From the NCBI GenBank assembly GCA_963702595.1, contig CAVPDC010000016.1, positions 186,001 through 250,000 on the forward strand: a stretch of DNA of 64,000 nt, read 5' to 3'. The notes beneath the pieces were generated by a model. That model saw nothing but the letters and a program-made list of their open reading frames with translations, had not been told where the DNA came from and searched no databases. The translations under genes were made by a program, and so were the position numbers. Source of the stretch: JALORV01 sp963702595. Its GTDB lineage: Bacteria > Pseudomonadota > Gammaproteobacteria > Burkholderiales > Burkholderiaceae_F. This document shows positions 18,399 through 27,372 of the stretch, piece after piece. Every line of letters starts with the position of its first letter. Position 1 is the first letter of the stretch.

Positions 18399-19385
18399 TC
18401 AGGCGGCCCGCACCAGGCTGTTCGCCTCGTGCAGCCAGCACGCCGCCCGTGACGTGCCGGCCGGCATGAGGTCAGGTCGCTCGCGCGTGCAACGCTCGAA
18501 CGCACGTGGGCAGCGGGGGTGAAACGAGCATCCCGACGGGATGGCCGTCAGGCGCGGCATCGCCCCGTCGATCTGCGTCAGGCGCTCGACGTCGGCCACC
18601 ATGCTCGGAATGGATCCCATCAGTCCGGCCGTGTAGGGATGCTGGGGACGATGGATCACGTCGGCGACGGGTCCGATCTCGACAATGCGACCGGCGTACA
18701 TGACCGCGACTCGATCTGCCGTCTCCGCGATGACGCCCATGTCGTGCGTCACCAGCATCACCGCCGTGCCGTGGTCACGGCAGAGTGTCTTGAGCAGCGA
18801 GATGATCTGCGCCTGGATCGAGACGTCGAGCGCCGTCGTCGGCTCGTCGGCGATCACGAGCTTCGGCTGCGCCGCCAGTGCCAGTGCAATCACCACCCGT
18901 TGACGCATGCCGCCGGAAAACTGATGCGGATAGTGGTCGATGCGGCGCTCGGCGGCCGGAATGCCCGTCGCCTCGAGCAGTTCGACGGCCCGCTGGCGCG
19001 CGGCGGTGGCCGACATGTTCAGATGTGTCGTGACCGTTTCGACCAGCTGCTGCCCGACGGTATAGAGCGGATTGAGCGACGTCAGCGGGTCCTGGAAGAT
19101 CGCGCCGATCTCGCGGCCGCGGATCTTGCGCATTTGGTCGTACGGCAGCTTGTCGATGCGCAGTCCGGCAAGCCTGATCTCGCCGGCGGCGATCCGACCG
19201 GGCGGCTCCAGCAGTCCGATGATCGCAGCACCCGTCAACGACTTGCCGGCCCCCGATTCGCCGACCACCCCCAGCACCTCGCCGGGCGCAATGGAAAGAG
19301 AAACGTCGTCGACTGCGACGAGTGTGCCCCGCCGCGTCGGAAACTCAATGCGGAGGTTGCGGACTTCGAGCAGCGGTTCGGCCAT
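18399..19385 (-). CDS. peptide ABC transporter ATPase (OppD/DppD type)
   Basis: First ATPase of the importer, 328 residues. Walker A GESGAGKSL, Q-loop AIFQDPLTSLNPL, signature FSGGMRQRVVIALALA, Walker B LVIADEPTTALDVS, H-loop VTHD. The C-terminus carries the OppD Cys motif CSFHPRCPRAFERC. Start MAEPLLEVRNL at 19385 marks the usual beginning of the ABC domain; the frame is open further upstream but that part reads as noise. The stop is five bases from the next ATPase start. Forms a heterodimer with the OppF-type ATPase. Confidence 0.94.
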   Translation of the reverse strand: MAEPLLEVRNLRIEFPTRRGTLVAVDDVSLSIAPGEVLGVVGESGAGKSLTGAAIIGLLEPPGRIAAGEIRLAGLRIDKLPYDQMRKIRGREIGAIFQDPLTSLNPLYTVGQQLVETVTTHLNMSATAARQRAVELLEATGIPAAERRIDHYPHQFSGGMRQRVVIALALAAQPKLVIADEPTTALDVSIQAQIISLLKTLCRDHGTAVMLVTHDMGVIAETADRVAVMYAGRIVEIGPVADVIHRPQHPYTAGLMGSIPSMVADVERLTQIDGAMPRLTAIPSGCSFHPRCPRAFERCTRERPDLMPAGTSRAACWLHEANSLVRAA

Positions 19386-19390
19386 GCGAC

Positions 19391-19783
19391 CTATTTCTTT
19401 TCGGGCGGCGGGGTGCAGCCGGCCAGCGGTTCGGCGTAATCGACCCGCGTCGTAAAGTTCGCCGTGATCCGGTTTTCGCGAACCGCGACGATGTAGTACG
19501 TGAAGCACGGCTTCACGTCGAGCTTGAGCGACCCGGTTTCCTGTGGCGCGCCCGGAACGGGCATCGCCTGGACCCGGATCTCATGAACGCCCGGTTCGAC
19601 CAGCACGCGTCGTTCCGTCGTATCCCAGTTGTCGACGCCCAGAATGATCACCGGCTGGGTATCGATGTTGGTCTTGAAATAACGCTGACCGACCAGATAC
19701 GACCCATGAAACGAACTCGCGCAACCGGACAGCAGGACCGCAGCGGCGGTGAGTGATGCAAGTGCTGCTTGTTGCTTCGTCAT
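19391..19783 (-). CDS. small lipoprotein within the peptide-importer operon
   Basis: 130-residue protein with a lipoprotein signal: MTKQQAALASLTAAAVLLSGC, lipid Cys at 21. Strong GAGGAG ribosome site before ATG 19783. The mature part is beta-rich with a possible ligand-binding look (HEIRVQAMPVPGAPQETGSLKLDV, one further Cys pair). I do not recognise a family. It sits between OppC and OppD genes with short gaps, so it should be co-expressed with the importer; accessory periplasmic or outer-membrane role is a guess. Confidence 0.75.
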   Translation of the reverse strand: MTKQQAALASLTAAAVLLSGCASSFHGSYLVGQRYFKTNIDTQPVIILGVDNWDTTERRVLVEPGVHEIRVQAMPVPGAPQETGSLKLDVKPCFTYYIVAVRENRITANFTTRVDYAEPLAGCTPPPEKK

Positions 19784-19828
19784 AGTTCTTCTCCTCGCGC
19801 AAACGTCGAACACCGGCCAGCCGCCGGC

Positions 19829-20740
19829 TCAACGCAACTTCGGATTCAGGGCATCGCGCAGCCAGTCGCCCATCAAATTGACCGAAAGGACGAGCAGGAT
19901 CAGCGCCAGGCCGGGGAAGATGGTGATCCACCACTCGCCGGAAAACAGGAACTCGTTGCCGATGCGGATCAGCGTTCCGAGTGACGGCGTGGTCGGCGGC
20001 ACGCCGACCCCCAGGAAGGACAGCGTCGCCTCCGTGATGATCGCGGTCGCGATGTGTACGGTAGCGAGCACCAACACGGGCCCGAGCACGTTCGGCAGCA
20101 CGTGCTTCAGCATGATCTTGAACGGTGACACGCCGATCACCCGCGCGGCCTGGATGTACTCCTTGTTCTTCTCGACGAGTGTGGAACCGCGCACCGTGCG
20201 CGCGTACTGCACCCAGCCAGACAGCGCGATCGCGAGGATCAGCACACCGAAGGCGAGCTCATTGTGCGAATCGCGCGGCAGGAGCGCCCGCGCTACGCCG
20301 TCGATCAGCAGCGCCACCAGGATCGCGGGGAACGACAGCATCACGTCGCACACACGCATGATGAAGGCATCGAGCCGCCCGCCCACGTAACCGGAGAGCA
20401 GGCCGAGCCCGACGCCCATGACGACCGACAGCGCCACCGACGCCAGCCCGATCAGCAGCGAGATCTGCATGCCGTAGATGACGGCCGAGAAGATGTCGCG
20501 ACCCTGGTCGTCGGTACCGAGCCAGAAATTCGGATTGCCGCCTTCCTCCCAGGACGGCGGCAAGGATGCATCCATCAGATTGATCGTCGCCAGGTCGAAC
20601 GGGTTGTACGGCGCAACCCAGCGCGCAAAGATGGCCGCAAAGATGAGCGTGAACGCGACCAGCGTGGCCCCGATAGCGACCGGCGACTGCCGGAAGCTGT
20701 AGGCGACGTCGCTGTCCCAGAGCCGTGCGAGTGCGTTCAT
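19829..20740 (-). CDS. peptide ABC transporter permease (OppC/DppC type)
   Basis: Inner-membrane permease, 303 residues, six membrane segments: one N-terminal (about 22-42), then five around the binding-protein-dependent transport domain. The EAA loop that contacts the ATPase reads EYIQAARVIGVSPFKIMLKHVLPN. The periplasmic piece after the first segment, with FWLGTDDQGRDIFSAVIYG, is the standard DppC/OppC N-terminal motif. Pairs with the OppB-type permease further upstream in the cluster. Confidence 0.94.
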   Translation of the reverse strand: MNALARLWDSDVAYSFRQSPVAIGATLVAFTLIFAAIFARWVAPYNPFDLATINLMDASLPPSWEEGGNPNFWLGTDDQGRDIFSAVIYGMQISLLIGLASVALSVVMGVGLGLLSGYVGGRLDAFIMRVCDVMLSFPAILVALLIDGVARALLPRDSHNELAFGVLILAIALSGWVQYARTVRGSTLVEKNKEYIQAARVIGVSPFKIMLKHVLPNVLGPVLVLATVHIATAIITEATLSFLGVGVPPTTPSLGTLIRIGNEFLFSGEWWITIFPGLALILLVLSVNLMGDWLRDALNPKLR

Positions 20741-20760
20741 GCCGTCGTCTCAGCGCCGGA

Positions 20761-22368
20761 TCACTGCGCCGCGCCCTTGATCGCGACCCACTTCAGCGGC
20801 ATATAGTTGTCCGCCAGCTGGACGAGATCGACGTTTCTCTTCATCGCCCAGGCGAGTGCCTGCTGGTGCAGCGGGATGTGGCCGACGTCGTCCTGGTGGA
20901 TCTTCATCGCCTCGGCGATCATCGCGTTACGCTTCTTGATGTCCGTTTCGGTCGCGATCGCCTTGGTAAGTTCATCCACCTTGGCATTGCTGTAGGTGCC
21001 CAGGTTGAACTGACCCTGGCCGCCAGCGCCCGGCGTGGCCAGCAGCGCGAAGAGCGGGTTGTGCGAGTCATAGCTGCCCGGCGTCCAGCCCAGCATGTAG
21101 AAGCTGGTGTTGCGCGACAGGATCTTCGGGAAGTAAGAGCCCTTGGTCTCGGCCACCAGATTCACCTTGATGCCGATGCGCGCCAGCATCGCGGAGGCGG
21201 CCTTGCAGATCTCCTCGTCGTTGACGTAGCGGTCGTTCGGGCAGTTCATGCCAACCTCGAAACCGTTGGGATAGCCGGCCTCTGCCAGCAGCTTCTTCGC
21301 GGCTTCCGGGTCATAGGGCAGGCGCTTGTTCAGATCCGCCGGGAACCCGGTGATGCCGGGCGCGATCATCAGTCCGGTCGGCGCGGACGCTCCCCGCATG
21401 ACCGCCTTCTGGATCGCGTTGATGTCGATCGCCTGGTAGAACGCCTGGCGCACGCGCTTGTCCTTAAACGGGTTCTTGCCCTTGACGCTCGAGGACAGCA
21501 ATTCGTTGCGTGACTGGTCCATGCCGAGGAAGATCGTGCGCAGCTCCGGGCCCTGCATGACCTTGAAGGCCGGGTTGGCCTGGATGCGCGCGATGTCCTG
21601 CACTGGCACCGGCTCCATCATGTCGATCTCACCCGACAGCAGCGCCGCCACGCGCGTCGAGGCGTTGCCGATCGGCGTGAACACGACCTCCTGCACGTTG
21701 CCCTCGATCTTGTCCCAGTAGCCCGGATTGCGCTGCAGAGTTGTGCGCACGTTCGGATCCCGCGCGCGCAACCGGTACGGGCCGGTGCCGTTCGCCTTGA
21801 AGGACGCCGTGTTCTCGGTGCCCTTGCGCTTGTCGACCGGCTCCACCGCGCGGTTCTCCTCGCACCACTTCTTGGACATGATGTACCAGTTGGTGATGAC
21901 GTCCGGCAGTATCGGAAATGGCTCGTTGGTCACGATGTCGATCGTGAGGTCGTCGACCTTGCGGATCTCCTTGATCGAGCCGACATAGGTCTTGACGTCA
22001 GAGCCGCCGCTCTTGGCGCGGTTGTACGAAAAGATGACGTCGTCGGCGGTGAACGGCGTGCCGTCGTGGAATTGCACGTTCTTGCGCAGATTGAGGCGCC
22101 ATACGGTCGGTGCGGTCTGCTTCCAGTCCGTCGCCAGTGCCGGCACCAGTTCAAGCTTCTTGCCGCGGCCGATCAGCGGCTCGTACAGGTTGCCCGTGAA
22201 CGAGAGCTGGAGCGACTCGTTGAGCGAGTGCGGGTCCATCGACAGCGCGTCGCCCTGGTTGGCGAACTTGAAGGTCTGCGCCCGAACCGGGGCCAACATG
22301 CCCAGGGCGAGGATGCCGACGGCCGCCCACGCCACGGTGCGGGACGAGACTCGAGTGAACCCGTTCAT
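20761..22368 (-). CDS. peptide ABC transporter solute-binding protein (family 5), second copy
   Basis: Periplasmic binding protein of 535 residues, signal peptide ending near VRA-Q (residue 30). Family-5 hallmarks: FKFANQGDALSMDPHSLNES, the LATDWKQTAPTVWRLNLRKNVQFHDGTPFTADDVIFSYNRA block and the RQAFYQAIDINAI segment. A TAGGAGG ribosome site precedes ATG 22368. It is clearly homologous to the binding protein at 24772-26349, so the cluster has two paralogous receptors, possibly with different ligands. Placed between the M20 hydrolase and OppC. Confidence 0.94.
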   Translation of the reverse strand: MNGFTRVSSRTVAWAAVGILALGMLAPVRAQTFKFANQGDALSMDPHSLNESLQLSFTGNLYEPLIGRGKKLELVPALATDWKQTAPTVWRLNLRKNVQFHDGTPFTADDVIFSYNRAKSGGSDVKTYVGSIKEIRKVDDLTIDIVTNEPFPILPDVITNWYIMSKKWCEENRAVEPVDKRKGTENTASFKANGTGPYRLRARDPNVRTTLQRNPGYWDKIEGNVQEVVFTPIGNASTRVAALLSGEIDMMEPVPVQDIARIQANPAFKVMQGPELRTIFLGMDQSRNELLSSSVKGKNPFKDKRVRQAFYQAIDINAIQKAVMRGASAPTGLMIAPGITGFPADLNKRLPYDPEAAKKLLAEAGYPNGFEVGMNCPNDRYVNDEEICKAASAMLARIGIKVNLVAETKGSYFPKILSRNTSFYMLGWTPGSYDSHNPLFALLATPGAGGQGQFNLGTYSNAKVDELTKAIATETDIKKRNAMIAEAMKIHQDDVGHIPLHQQALAWAMKRNVDLVQLADNYMPLKWVAIKGAAQ

Positions 22369-22378
22369 GCGGTGCCTC

Positions 22379-23602
22379 CTACGACGGTGATTGAGCGGCG
22401 AGCGACAGGCTGCGCTCGGCCAGTGCTGAAAAGTACGCCGCCCCCAGCGGGATCACGGCGTCGTTGAAATCATATCGGGTGTTGTGCAGGAAGCAGCCGC
22501 CTTCCCCGCCACCCTGGCCGAGGCGTACATAGCAGCCAGGCTTGACGCGCAGCATGAAGGCGAAGTCCTCGGCCCCCATCGACGGCTCGAGGTCACGCAC
22601 CACGTTGTCCTCGCCGACCAGCTCGGCCGCGACGTCGCCGGCAAACCTCGCCTGCGCCGCATGGTTGATCGTCGCGGGATAGATGCGCTCGTAGACAAGC
22701 TTCGCCTCGGCTCCGAAGGCGCGTGCCGTGGACTCGACCAGTTCGGTGAGTCGCTGTTCGATGAGATCCTGGGCGTCGGCGCTGAACGTGCGCACCGTGC
22801 CGACCAGCTTCGCTTCGCGCGGCACGACCGAGTAGGCGGCGGGGTTGCCGGCCTGGATCGAGCACAGGCTGAGTACCGCGGCGTCGAGCGGGCCGACGTT
22901 GCGAGACACGATGGTCTGCGCCGCCGTCACGATATGCGCCGCAACGACCACCGGATCGATCGTGCGGTGCGGATGCGCGCCGTGGCCGCCCGTGCCGCTG
23001 ACATCGATCTCGATTCGATCGGCGGCCGCCATCATCGGCCCGGTATTCAGGCCAATCCGTCCCGGTTCGAGTGCGGGCCAGTTGTGCAGCGCGTAGACCT
23101 CGTCGGTCGGAAAGCGCTCGAACAGACCGTCGTCGATCATCGCCTTGGCGCCGGCGAAACCTTCCTCGCCCGGCTGGAAGATCAGGTTGACGATGCCATC
23201 GAATCGACGGGTTCGTGCGAGGTACTGCGCAGCCCCAAGCAGGATCGTCGTGTGGCCATCGTGGCCGCAGCCGTGCATCAGCCCCGGTCGCGTGGAACGA
23301 TGCGCGAACTCGTTCTCCTCGTTCATCGGCAACGCGTCCATGTCGGCCCGCAGCCCGATAGAACGGCGGGAGTGTCCGCGGCCGTGAATCACGGCGACCA
23401 CGCCTGTGCCGCCGATGCCGGTATGCACTTCGTCAACGCCGAAACTGCGCAGGCGCTCGGCAACCAGGGCCGAAGTGCGGTGCTCCTCGAAGCCAAGCTC
23501 CGGATGGGAATGCAGGTCGCGGCGGAATTCGGCGAGCCCCTCATGATGCGGCAGGATCGCCGCCAGCGGTCCCCTCAGTGCCGCACCCAGATAACTGCCC
23601 AT
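22379..23602 (-). CDS. M20-family metal-dependent amidohydrolase (hippurate hydrolase/carboxypeptidase type)
   Basis: Zinc or manganese amidohydrolase of the M20D group, 407 residues, which cleaves N-acyl amino acids or peptides. Metal-binding features: MHGCGHDGHTTILLGAA, FQPGEEGFAGAKAMI and the YALHNWPALEPG His; the dimerisation lid has GTGGHGAHPHRTIDPV. No signal peptide, so the enzyme is cytoplasmic. ATG 23602 has a GGGAG site eight bases upstream; a GTG at 23608 is an alternative. Its place inside a peptide-importer operon suggests it acts on the imported compound. Six bases from the OppB stop. Confidence 0.92.
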   Translation of the reverse strand: MGSYLGAALRGPLAAILPHHEGLAEFRRDLHSHPELGFEEHRTSALVAERLRSFGVDEVHTGIGGTGVVAVIHGRGHSRRSIGLRADMDALPMNEENEFAHRSTRPGLMHGCGHDGHTTILLGAAQYLARTRRFDGIVNLIFQPGEEGFAGAKAMIDDGLFERFPTDEVYALHNWPALEPGRIGLNTGPMMAAADRIEIDVSGTGGHGAHPHRTIDPVVVAAHIVTAAQTIVSRNVGPLDAAVLSLCSIQAGNPAAYSVVPREAKLVGTVRTFSADAQDLIEQRLTELVESTARAFGAEAKLVYERIYPATINHAAQARFAGDVAAELVGEDNVVRDLEPSMGAEDFAFMLRVKPGCYVRLGQGGGEGGCFLHNTRYDFNDAVIPLGAAYFSALAERSLSLAAQSPS

Positions 23603-23614
23603 CCGCACCGCTCC

Positions 23615-24598
23615 CTAATGCGCCGCCGCCGCGCGATCGATGCGCAGGCGCGGGTCGACCGCAAAATACAGAAGGTCGACCACGAGGTTGATCAGGACGA
23701 AGACCAGCGCGATCAGGCACAGATACGCCGCCATCACGGGTATATCCGCAAACTGTACGGACTGGATGAACAGCAGGCCCATGCCCGGCCACTGGAAGAC
23801 CGTCTCCGTGACAATCGCGAAGGCAATGATGCCGCCGAGTTGCAGTCCGGTAATCGTGATGACCGGCACCAGCGTGTTCTTGAGTGCATGGCCGAAGTTC
23901 ACCGCGCGGTCCGTAAGCCCGCGCGCGCGCGCGAACTTGATGTAATCGGTGCGCAGCACCTCCATCATTTCCGAGCGCACCAGCCGCATGATCAGGGTCA
24001 GCTGGAACAGCGAAAGCGTGATGGCAGGCAGGATCAGGTGCTTCCATCCGGCAGGCGTCAGGAAACCCGTCGACCACCAGCCGAGTTTGACGACCTCGCC
24101 GCGGCCATACGAAGGCAGCCAGCCCAACTGCACCGCGAAGACCAGGATCAGCAGGATGCCGATGAGGAAGGTCGGTAGCGAGATCCCGACCAGCGAGGCC
24201 GCGAGAAGCGCCTGCGACAGCCATGAATTTCGTCGCAGCGCCGTGTACACGCCGGCCGGTATTCCAACGACGATCGCGAGGATGGCCGCCGTGAACGCGA
24301 GTTCGAGCGTGGCCGGCAGCCGCTCCTTGATCAGAGTCGATACCGCGCGTCCCTGGCGCAGGCTGATTCCGAAGTCGCCCTGCACTGCATTGCCGACGAA
24401 CGTCGAAAACTGGACGTAGAACGGCTCGTCCAGCCCCAGTTCGGTGCGCAGGCGTGCGCGGTCTTCGGGCGTTGCATCCTGCCCGAGCATTTGCGACACG
24501 GGGTCACCGACATACTGGAAGAGCAGAAACGCCACGAGCGCCACCGCCAGCATGACAAGGACAGCCTGCAACAAGCGGCGAATGATGAACGCGAGCAT
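23615..24598 (-). CDS. peptide ABC transporter permease (OppB/DppB type)
   Basis: Inner-membrane permease, 327 residues, beginning MLAFIIRRLLQAVLVMLAVA as is usual in DppB/OppB. Six membrane segments and the EAA-loop FARARGLTDRAVNFGHALKNTLVPV. The first periplasmic loop has the family's DATPEDRARLRTELGLDEPFYVQFSTFV. Next downstream is the M20 hydrolase; upstream, two terminator-like hairpins separate it from the first binding-protein gene. Confidence 0.94.
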   Translation of the reverse strand: MLAFIIRRLLQAVLVMLAVALVAFLLFQYVGDPVSQMLGQDATPEDRARLRTELGLDEPFYVQFSTFVGNAVQGDFGISLRQGRAVSTLIKERLPATLELAFTAAILAIVVGIPAGVYTALRRNSWLSQALLAASLVGISLPTFLIGILLILVFAVQLGWLPSYGRGEVVKLGWWSTGFLTPAGWKHLILPAITLSLFQLTLIMRLVRSEMMEVLRTDYIKFARARGLTDRAVNFGHALKNTLVPVITITGLQLGGIIAFAIVTETVFQWPGMGLLFIQSVQFADIPVMAAYLCLIALVFVLINLVVDLLYFAVDPRLRIDRAAAAH

Positions 24599-24608
24599 CC
24601 CGGGACAA

Positions 24609-24637
24609 CAAAACGCCCGGTGCGGACGACCGGGCTG
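24609..24637 (-). terminator. hairpin just before the OppB-type permease
   Basis: On the minus strand CCCGGT-N7-ACCGGG followed by CGTTTTGTTG, ending about ten bases before the permease start. A leaky terminator here would lower permease expression relative to the binding protein. Confidence 0.6.
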
Positions 24638-24710
24638 TCAACTCGATGAAATATAGCGCGGAACCCGAGCGAAACGACCGTGCGTCCGTCGCAAAAGCGC
24701 AGTGCGAAAG

Positions 24711-24735
24711 AAAAGGGCCGGCGAAACCGGCCCCG
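24711..24735 (-). terminator. terminator after the first solute-binding protein gene
   Basis: On the minus strand a GGGCCGG/CCGGCCC 7-bp stem with a five-base TTTCG-type loop, followed by CCTTTTCTTTC. It lies 37 bases past the stop of the binding-protein gene and should end much of that transcript. Confidence 0.75.
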
Positions 24736-24771
24736 AAACAAGTGGCGCCCTGACGGCGCAACAGTGCCAGG

Positions 24772-26349
24772 CTAGTCGATCTTCACCCATTCGGCCTGCA
24801 GGCGGTTGTCGGCGCGGTGCACGACATTCACGTTTTTGCGCATCGCCCAAGGTATCACCTGGTTGTGCAGCGGGACGTGCATTACCTGCTGGTTGTGCAG
24901 CATCAGCGCCTTGGCGATCATCTCGTCACGCTTTTTCTGGTCGACTTCGCTCTTGATGCCGTCGACCAGCTTGTCGAACTCGGCGTTGCTGATCCGTCCG
25001 AGGTTGAAGTTGCCGTCACCGCCCGCACCGACCGTGCGGCCAAGCGACTGCAGCGTGTACAGCGCGTCGAAGGTCGGCACTCCCCAGCCGAGCAGGTAGG
25101 CCGAGGTATCGAACTTCTGGATCTTCGGGAAGTAGGTGGCGCGCGGCATCGCGTTGACGTTCACCTTCAGGCCGATCCTCGCCCACATCGACGCCAGCGC
25201 CTTGCAGATTTCTTCGTCGTTGATGTAGCGGTTGTTGGGACAGTCGAGAGTGAACTCGAAACCGTTCGGGTAGCCGGCGTCGGCCAGCAGCTTCTTGGCC
25301 GCATCGACGTTGTAGGGCAGCCGCTGGTTCGATTCCTTGGTCCAGCCGTGCACCTGCGGCGCGATGATGGCGCCGGTGGGATCCGACGCGCCGCGCATGA
25401 CGGCGCGCTTGATCGCCTCGATGTCGATCGACTGATAGAGCGCCTGTCGCACGCGCAGGTCCTTGAACGGGTTCTTGCCCTTGACATTCGCGAACTGCAA
25501 CTCGTCGCGATGCTGGTCGAGCCCGATGAAGATCGTCCGGTTCTCGGCACCCTCGACCACCTTGATCGCGGAGTTCTGCTTCATGCGGGCGATGTCCTGC
25601 GGCGCAGGGTCGAGCACGAAGTCGAGCTCGCCCGACAGCAGCGCTGCGGTGCGGGTCGACTCCGACTTGATCGGCGAGTAGACGACCTCGGTGACATTGC
25701 CCTTCTTGCCCGCCTTGTTCCACCAGTTCGGGTTCTCGACGAATACCGTCTTGATGTCGACCTCGCGCGACTTGAGCATGTAGGGACCGGTTCCGTTGGC
25801 ATTGCGCGCGGCGTAGGTTTCCTCCTTCTGCACGAAGTTCTGCGGCTGCACGACCTTGTTCTTCTCGGCCCACGCCTTGCTCATGATCCGCACCTCGGTC
25901 AGCTGCCGCAGCAGAACCGGGTTCGGCACCGTCGTGTAGACGAGCACCGTGTGGTCGTCGATCTTGCGGGCGCCCTGCACTCCCGTCGTGAACTGGCGGA
26001 AGTTCGAGGTCGGCGACATCGCGCGCTCGATGGAATAGACGACGTCATCGGCCGTGAACGGCGTGCCGTCGTGGAACTTGACGCCCTTGCGCAGATTGAA
26101 GCGCCAGAGCAGGTTTCCGTCGCGGTTCCATGACGTCGCCAGCGCTGGCACAAGTTCGAACTTTTCGTTGTAGGTCAGCAGCGATTCATAGATGTAAGAC
26201 GCCGCGGTGTTATTGAGGCTCTCGTTCTGGGCATGCGGGTCCATCGTCAGGAAGTCCCCCTGACTGGCCCAGCGCAGGCTCTTGGCCTCCGCCACCGGGA
26301 CGGCGGCGAGCGCGAGGACGGAAAGTGCGGCAATGGCAAGGCGGCGCAT
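24772..26349 (-). CDS. peptide ABC transporter solute-binding protein (family 5), first copy
   Basis: Periplasmic receptor of 525 residues. Signal peptide MRRLAIAALSVLALAAVPVAEA; AAGGAG ribosome site eight bases before ATG 26349. Family-5 motifs: LRWASQGDFLTMDPHAQNESL, WRFNLRKGVKFHDGTPFTADDVVYSIERA and RQALYQSIDIEAIKRAVMRGA. First gene of the cluster; the terminator behind it suggests the common arrangement in which the receptor is made in excess over the membrane parts. Closely similar in layout to the second copy at 20761-22368. Ligand unknown; the M20 hydrolase hints at peptides or acylated amino acids. Confidence 0.94.
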   Translation of the reverse strand: MRRLAIAALSVLALAAVPVAEAKSLRWASQGDFLTMDPHAQNESLNNTAASYIYESLLTYNEKFELVPALATSWNRDGNLLWRFNLRKGVKFHDGTPFTADDVVYSIERAMSPTSNFRQFTTGVQGARKIDDHTVLVYTTVPNPVLLRQLTEVRIMSKAWAEKNKVVQPQNFVQKEETYAARNANGTGPYMLKSREVDIKTVFVENPNWWNKAGKKGNVTEVVYSPIKSESTRTAALLSGELDFVLDPAPQDIARMKQNSAIKVVEGAENRTIFIGLDQHRDELQFANVKGKNPFKDLRVRQALYQSIDIEAIKRAVMRGASDPTGAIIAPQVHGWTKESNQRLPYNVDAAKKLLADAGYPNGFEFTLDCPNNRYINDEEICKALASMWARIGLKVNVNAMPRATYFPKIQKFDTSAYLLGWGVPTFDALYTLQSLGRTVGAGGDGNFNLGRISNAEFDKLVDGIKSEVDQKKRDEMIAKALMLHNQQVMHVPLHNQVIPWAMRKNVNVVHRADNRLQAEWVKID

Positions 26350-26431
26350 CGTGATCTCCTTGTATACAACCGGCGGATCATCACAAAAAGAAGGCGCCAG
26401 CGTCAAACCCGGACCCTGGCCGGGCAAACCC

Positions 26432-27169
26432 TCAAGGCGCGCGCTTCAGCTCGATGTCGCCATAAAACGCCTCGATCCGTTCTCCGGTGTTGTCGGTGTC
26501 GGTCATGATTCCGACGCCGATCAACCGGCCGGGCGAGGTCCCGAAGGCGCGCCGGTAATCCTCGACATAGTTGCGCTCGAAGTCTTTCCACTGACCGAGC
26601 CGGACGTCAGGGCCACTGCCGGCCACGAACAGCTTCACCTGCGATGTGAAGCTGTTCGGTAGCACAGTGCCCACCGGGAACCGGTTCTCCCAGATGTACA
26701 TCAGCGTCGAGTACGGCAGCTCCTGGCCGGTCAGCAGCCTGGCAGTTTCCATCATCATCTGTTCCTTGATGGGCAGCGCGCTCTTGTCACCATCGAAGAA
26801 GAGCATCAGGCGGACGGGCGAGTCCTCGGCATAGCGATCCTGGTTGTCGGCACCAACGATCAGGTCGACCACGCGCCAGCGCCAGCGCACGACGGGCCAG
26901 GTGCCGGGGTCGACGTCGAGTTGTTGCCGCAGGCCACTCGCCGCGGCGTCCGCCGTGGCATGCAGCACGATCTCCCGAGTGACAGGGTCACGCGCCAGTC
27001 GGTACTCGGTCGGCGTCTTGGTTCGGTTGATGATCAGCGGCTGCCAGCCCTTGGGCAGCGTGGCCCCGCCTGCAGAAAACGGGGTGATGGATGCGGCGGG
27101 CGGCTCCACGACAGGGACCGCCGCACAGCCCGCCAGCAGGATCATGATCAGAATCGCAACAGCGCGCAT
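26432..27169 (-). CDS. DUF3047 lipoprotein
   Basis: 245-residue lipoprotein: signal MRAVAILIMILLAGC with lipid Cys at 15. The mature part matches DUF3047, including PKGWQPLIINRTKTPTEYRL, the VVRWRWRVVDLI strand, and the LPYSTLMYIWENRFPVGT and VGIMTDTDNTGE motifs near the end. DUF3047 proteins have a jelly-roll look and no proven function. ATG 27169 is used because it opens directly into the lipoprotein signal. Divergent from the membrane-anchored gene at 27373. Confidence 0.85.
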   Translation of the reverse strand: MRAVAILIMILLAGCAAVPVVEPPAASITPFSAGGATLPKGWQPLIINRTKTPTEYRLARDPVTREIVLHATADAAASGLRQQLDVDPGTWPVVRWRWRVVDLIVGADNQDRYAEDSPVRLMLFFDGDKSALPIKEQMMMETARLLTGQELPYSTLMYIWENRFPVGTVLPNSFTSQVKLFVAGSGPDVRLGQWKDFERNYVEDYRRAFGTSPGRLIGVGIMTDTDNTGERIEAFYGDIELKRAP

Positions 27170-27372
27170 CGCATTCGATCGTAGGAGCAACGATGCGGCA
27201 GTGCAAGGAGCTACTGCCTGTTGCGCCCCCCGAAGGTGAGGACGTTGTTCCGCAATTCGCCGGATCGACTGCAGTCTCCAAGCCGTAGCATCCGTTCTTT
27301 GCGGCCCGGAGCGCGCGTTGCGTGCTCCCTTGCCTTCGATCCAATTCTGTTCCGAGCCGCCTGAACGCCCGT

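Noticed and set aside
18394..18441. Upstream start for the OppF-type ATPase
   Set aside because: It would overlap the preceding ATPase gene by over 40 bases and adds residues not usual for OppF; ATG 18393 is simpler.
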